Assembly: GCF_002250115.1 (NCBI RefSeq) | Contig: NZ_CP019985.1 | Coordinates: 434,001-498,000 of the forward strand | Direction of reading: 5' to 3' | DNA length: 64,000 nt | DNA from: Shouchella clausii | Lineage (GTDB): Bacteria > Bacillota > Bacilli > Bacillales > Bacillaceae_D | In this document: positions 61,518 to 64,000 of the stretch, piece by piece | How positions within the stretch are numbered: the stretch's first letter is position 1 | How the letters are laid out: each line of letters starts with the position of its first letter | Translations under genes and position numbers: made by a program | The notes under the pieces: model-generated | Seen by the model: only the letters and a program-made list of their open reading frames with translations | Databases searched by the model: none | Told to the model about the DNA's origin: nothing

Positions 61518-62516
61518 TTAACCGTGAGTCGCGGCGGCTTCTCCGTGTTTCGGCGCGGTGCCTTCGTATAGATGACAAGCTGCAAAATGGCCAGGCCGGT
61601 ATTCCTGCATTTGCGGTTCGATGTGCGAGCATTGCTCCATGGCTTTCGGGCAACGAGTCCGGAAAACACAGCCACTTGGCGGCGAAAGCGGGCTTGGAAT
61701 CTCTCCCTTTAGCAAAATTTGCTCACGCTTATCTTCTAAATCTGGGTCTGGAATCGGAATCGCTGAAAGCAACGCTTCTGTGTATGGGTGAAGTGGATTT
61801 TTATAAAGCGCCTCACTCGTTGTCAACTCGACTAGTTTGCCCAAATACATTACGCCAATGCGATCGCTTATATGGCGGACCATCGATAAATCGTGGGCAA
61901 TAAACAAAAAGGTTAATCCCTTTTCTCGTTGGAGTTTACGTAGCAAATTGACAATTTGTGCTTGGATTGAGACGTCTAAAGCCGAAATGGGCTCATCGGC
62001 AACAATAAATTCTGGATCGACGGCAAGAGCGCGAGCAATGCCAATTCTTTGCCGTTGTCCGCCACTAAATTCATGTGGATAGCGATTGGCATGTTCAGCG
62101 CCTAAACCAACTGTTTGCAACAGCTCATAAACCTTTTCCTTACGGTGGTGCCCTGTATACAGCTGATGGATGTCGATTCCTTCGGCAATGATGTCCATTA
62201 CAACAGAACGGGGATTTAATGAAGCGTATGGATCTTGGAAAATCATTTGCATGCTTCGATTCAGTGCTTTTGCTTGCTTTTGTCCAGCTTTATGGACATC
62301 GGTGCCTTTAAACTTCACTGACCCCGACGTTCGTTCATACAAACGAAGGATTGTGCGGCCAAGCGTTGACTTTCCACAGCCTGATTCGCCAACAAGTCCT
62401 AGCATTTCTCCTTTCCTAATGGCAAAAGAAACACCGTCGACCGCTTTAAGCGTTTGGTTTTTGCGAATAGCAAAATGTTTTTTTAAATCCGTCACTTCCA
62501 AAAGCGGTTCACTCAC
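61518..62516 (-). CDS. ykfD: Peptide ABC transporter ATP-binding protein, YkfD/OppF-like
   Basis: 332 residues from GTG 62516 (GGAGGG seven bases upstream, overlapping the ykfC stop). Walker [19 protein letters not shown]-loop [16 protein letters not shown], signature [16 protein letters not shown], Walker [13 protein letters not shown], and the oligopeptide C-terminal domain with [16 protein letters not shown]. It energises import of peptides, here probably murein peptides given its operon partners; the permease is not in the window. Confidence 0.92.
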   Translation of the reverse strand: MSEPLLEVTDLKKHFAIRKNQTLKAVDGVSFAIRKGEMLGLVGESGCGKSTLGRTILRLYERTSGSVKFKGTDVHKAGQKQAKALNRSMQMIFQDPYASLNPRSVVMDIIAEGIDIHQLYTGHHRKEKVYELLQTVGLGAEHANRYPHEFSGGQRQRIGIARALAVDPEFIVADEPISALDVSIQAQIVNLLRKLQREKGLTFLFIAHDLSMVRHISDRIGVMYLGKLVELTTSEALYKNPLHPYTEALLSAIPIPDPDLEDKREQILLKGEIPSPLSPPSGCVFRTRCPKAMEQCSHIEPQMQEYRPGHFAACHLYEGTAPKHGEAAATHG

Positions 62517-63421
62517 TAAATGTCCCTCCAACTAGGCGCGCTCAAAAAACGGCGCACTGCGCAAAGTTCTTTTTCATATATAGTTCCAGCAAGGTGAATT
62601 TGCTCGACTGTTTTCCCTGTTTTTGGAGCATGAATCATTTCTCCATTGCCAGCATACATGGCAACATGGTGAATCGCTCCTTTTCCATTGTCATGACCAA
62701 AATAGAGCAAATCGCCGATAGCTGGCCGGCTTGCATCAATGATTTCCCCGGTCAAGACTTGATTGGAGGCATCTCTAGGAATAAGAATGCCGCTGGCACG
62801 ATGGATCGCATAAACAAACCCGGAGCAGTCAAAACCAAACCCACTCATTCCTCCCCATAGATAGGGAAGGCCAATAAACTGGCGAGCGCTTTTTAACAAT
62901 GCCTCCCCTGTCCGTTCCCTCGGCCCTTCTTCTATATCAGTCCGTTTAACGATCCCTGTACCAAGAGGCGTGTCGACATGGATGACATACTCTTCATCTT
63001 CCACGACTGCTAATTCTGTTCCAAAGCTAAGCGTCAGCCATTTTTGGTGTTTTTCAGTAAACAACGGTGCAACCGTGCTTGAAATCCGGACTGTGTTCGT
63101 ATTAGGAGGGCTTAATTCCTGGAGCTGGCAAAGGGGGATCCATCCTGGGTACCCTTCCTTATGTTTCGTAGTCGGCTGGTTTGGCAACAGCACTTCAGCC
63201 CACTTGCCGACTTCCTGTATGATCAGCACAGTCTCCCCAAACAAAATTTGGCTTTGGACAAGGTTTTCCGTACAAAGTGCTAAGCGCTCATTATAGGAAA
63301 GTTGTTCAAGCCACTCTTCATAGCAACTGTTGGCACAGATTATTTTTTCGTCAATTGCTCTTGGCGAATCCGTTGATGTCCAAAGTGTCACAACTGGCTC
63401 AGCTGCCTGTACTTCCTTCAT
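62516..63421 (-). CDS. ykfC: NlpC/P60 endopeptidase, YkfC-like (gamma-D-Glu-L-amino acid dipeptidyl peptidase)
   Basis: 301 residues from ATG 63421, which overlaps the ykfA stop (ATGA). N-terminal SH3b-type domains ([28 protein letters not shown]) precede the NlpC/P60 domain with catalytic [11 protein letters not shown] and [10 protein letters not shown]. No signal peptide, as expected for cytoplasmic recycling of imported murein tripeptides. B. subtilis YkfC has 296 residues. Confidence 0.92.
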   Translation of the reverse strand: MKEVQAAEPVVTLWTSTDSPRAIDEKIICANSCYEEWLEQLSYNERLALCTENLVQSQILFGETVLIIQEVGKWAEVLLPNQPTTKHKEGYPGWIPLCQLQELSPPNTNTVRISSTVAPLFTEKHQKWLTLSFGTELAVVEDEEYVIHVDTPLGTGIVKRTDIEEGPRERTGEALLKSARQFIGLPYLWGGMSGFGFDCSGFVYAIHRASGILIPRDASNQVLTGEIIDASRPAIGDLLYFGHDNGKGAIHHVAMYAGNGEMIHAPKTGKTVEQIHLAGTIYEKELCAVRRFLSAPSWRDI

Positions 63422-64000
63422 TGCCCTTCCCCCCTCACACCAGCTTCCACTACGAAACGTTTGCGTTCTGTATCTAAAACGGCCCTGGCTCCATATGGAA
63501 CAGAAAATGCAGGCGAGCAATGGCCAATTTGAAAGCCGCTTATGCACGGCTTGCCAGATCCAGAAAAATAATCGTCCAATACTTCTTGCAGCGTAAATGA
63601 ATGTTGGCGCTTTTTCGGCTCACAGCCGTTAAAGCTGCCGATAACAAACCCTGCAGCATCATCAAGCTTTCCAGCGAGCCTAAGCTGGTTTAGCATCCGG
63701 TCAATTCGATAGGGTTCTTCCTCAATTTCTTCAATAAACAAGAGAGTGTCTTTTGTATCAATTTCATATGGCGTTCCGATCATGCTAGCAAGCAATGTCA
63801 AATTCCCGCCAACTAATTTTCCTGTAGCCATGCCTTCAGCTAAAACGTGCAACGGCTGGCGTGTTTGTTCAAACACTTGCTGTCGAGGCGCCATGATCTG
63901 TGATAATCCGGCTAATGTTGCCCCTTCCAATTCGCTATTGCCGAGGTCAGAACTGAGCATGGGCCCATGGAACGTCACTAACCCTGTTTGCTGGTGGATC
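63418..64000 (-). CDS. ykfA: LD-carboxypeptidase, YkfA-like (S66 family), partial
   Basis: The 3' part of a serine peptidase S66 gene; the frame stays open to the window edge (TGLVTFHGPML). Family features are GKLVGGNLTLLASMIGTP and GHCSPAFSVPYGARAVL, with the late catalytic histidine in QIGHCSP. It removes the terminal D-alanine from cytoplasmic murein tetrapeptides. The N-terminal catalytic serine motif lies outside the window. Confidence 0.92.
   Translation of the reverse strand, partial: IHQQTGLVTFHGPMLSSDLGNSELEGATLAGLSQIMAPRQQVFEQTRQPLHVLAEGMATGKLVGGNLTLLASMIGTPYEIDTKDTLLFIEEIEEEPYRIDRMLNQLRLAGKLDDAAGFVIGSFNGCEPKKRQHSFTLQEVLDDYFSGSGKPCISGFQIGHCSPAFSVPYGARAVLDTERKRFVVEAGVRGEGQ

Overview
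The window looks like chromosomal DNA of an alkaliphilic, spore-forming Bacillaceae of the Shouchella (Bacillus) clausii type. This is inferred from gene order and protein character, not from a database match. Three things support it: the block rhomboid - acpS - ydcC - alr - mazEF - rsbRSTUVW-sigB-rsbX - tex - cmpA - sprT in the Bacillus subtilis order, a complete seven-gene Mrp Na+/H+ antiporter operon, and the spore-cortex gene cmpA. The window opens and closes inside genes.

Layout. 1-15.5 kb is an accessory metabolic region: a HAD phosphatase-NUDIX fusion, a decayed NmrA-type reductase, VOC and GNAT enzymes, azlCD export, an ArsR-SRPBCC-UvrA-like-flavin reductase cluster, and a minus-strand group of a beta-decarboxylating dehydrogenase, a GntR regulator, a CatE-like dioxygenase and an oxalate-decarboxylase-like bicupin. 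15.5-19 kb is an arsenic island with two arms on the minus strand: arsR-arsB-arsC for arsenate/arsenite, and arsR2 - a small double-Cys-pair protein - arsI for methylarsenite. Four copies of a 16-bp palindrome lie in the second arm. 19-26 kb holds a CarD-like regulator, a cold-shock gene, a Gfo/Idh/MocA oxidoreductase, and a traX gene split by an IS21-family element that is itself split by an IS3-family element. 26-28.8 kb is a small segment (cupin, methyltransferase, group II intron scar, SUKH protein) bounded by copies of the tRNA-Leu 3' end plus terminator. 28.8-30 kb is a seven-tRNA cluster containing a 124-bp tandem repeat.

30-43 kb is the conserved core. RsbR/S/T form the stressosome output, RsbU dephosphorylates RsbV, RsbV sequesters RsbW, and SigB is released; a textbook SigB promoter overlaps the rsbU stop codon. 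Cell-wall and membrane genes follow (alr, acpS, rhomboid, LtaS-like sulfatase, VanY-like peptidase, YesL, YitT). 49-52 kb is a catabolite-controlled operon of two TIM-barrel isomerases around a Gfo/Idh/MocA dehydrogenase, with a near-consensus cre site at its promoter. 53-59 kb is mrpABCDEFG for Na+-dependent pH homeostasis, followed by a divergent KdpD-like universal stress protein. The right end carries a nitroreductase/HxlR pair and part of a ykf operon for murein peptide recycling (ykfD, ykfC, partial ykfA, no ykfB between them).

Dispersed non-coding structure includes a short MITE-like element with CAGACTGTAGAC ends placed beside transcription terminators, strong bidirectional hairpins, and several unassigned inverted repeats.
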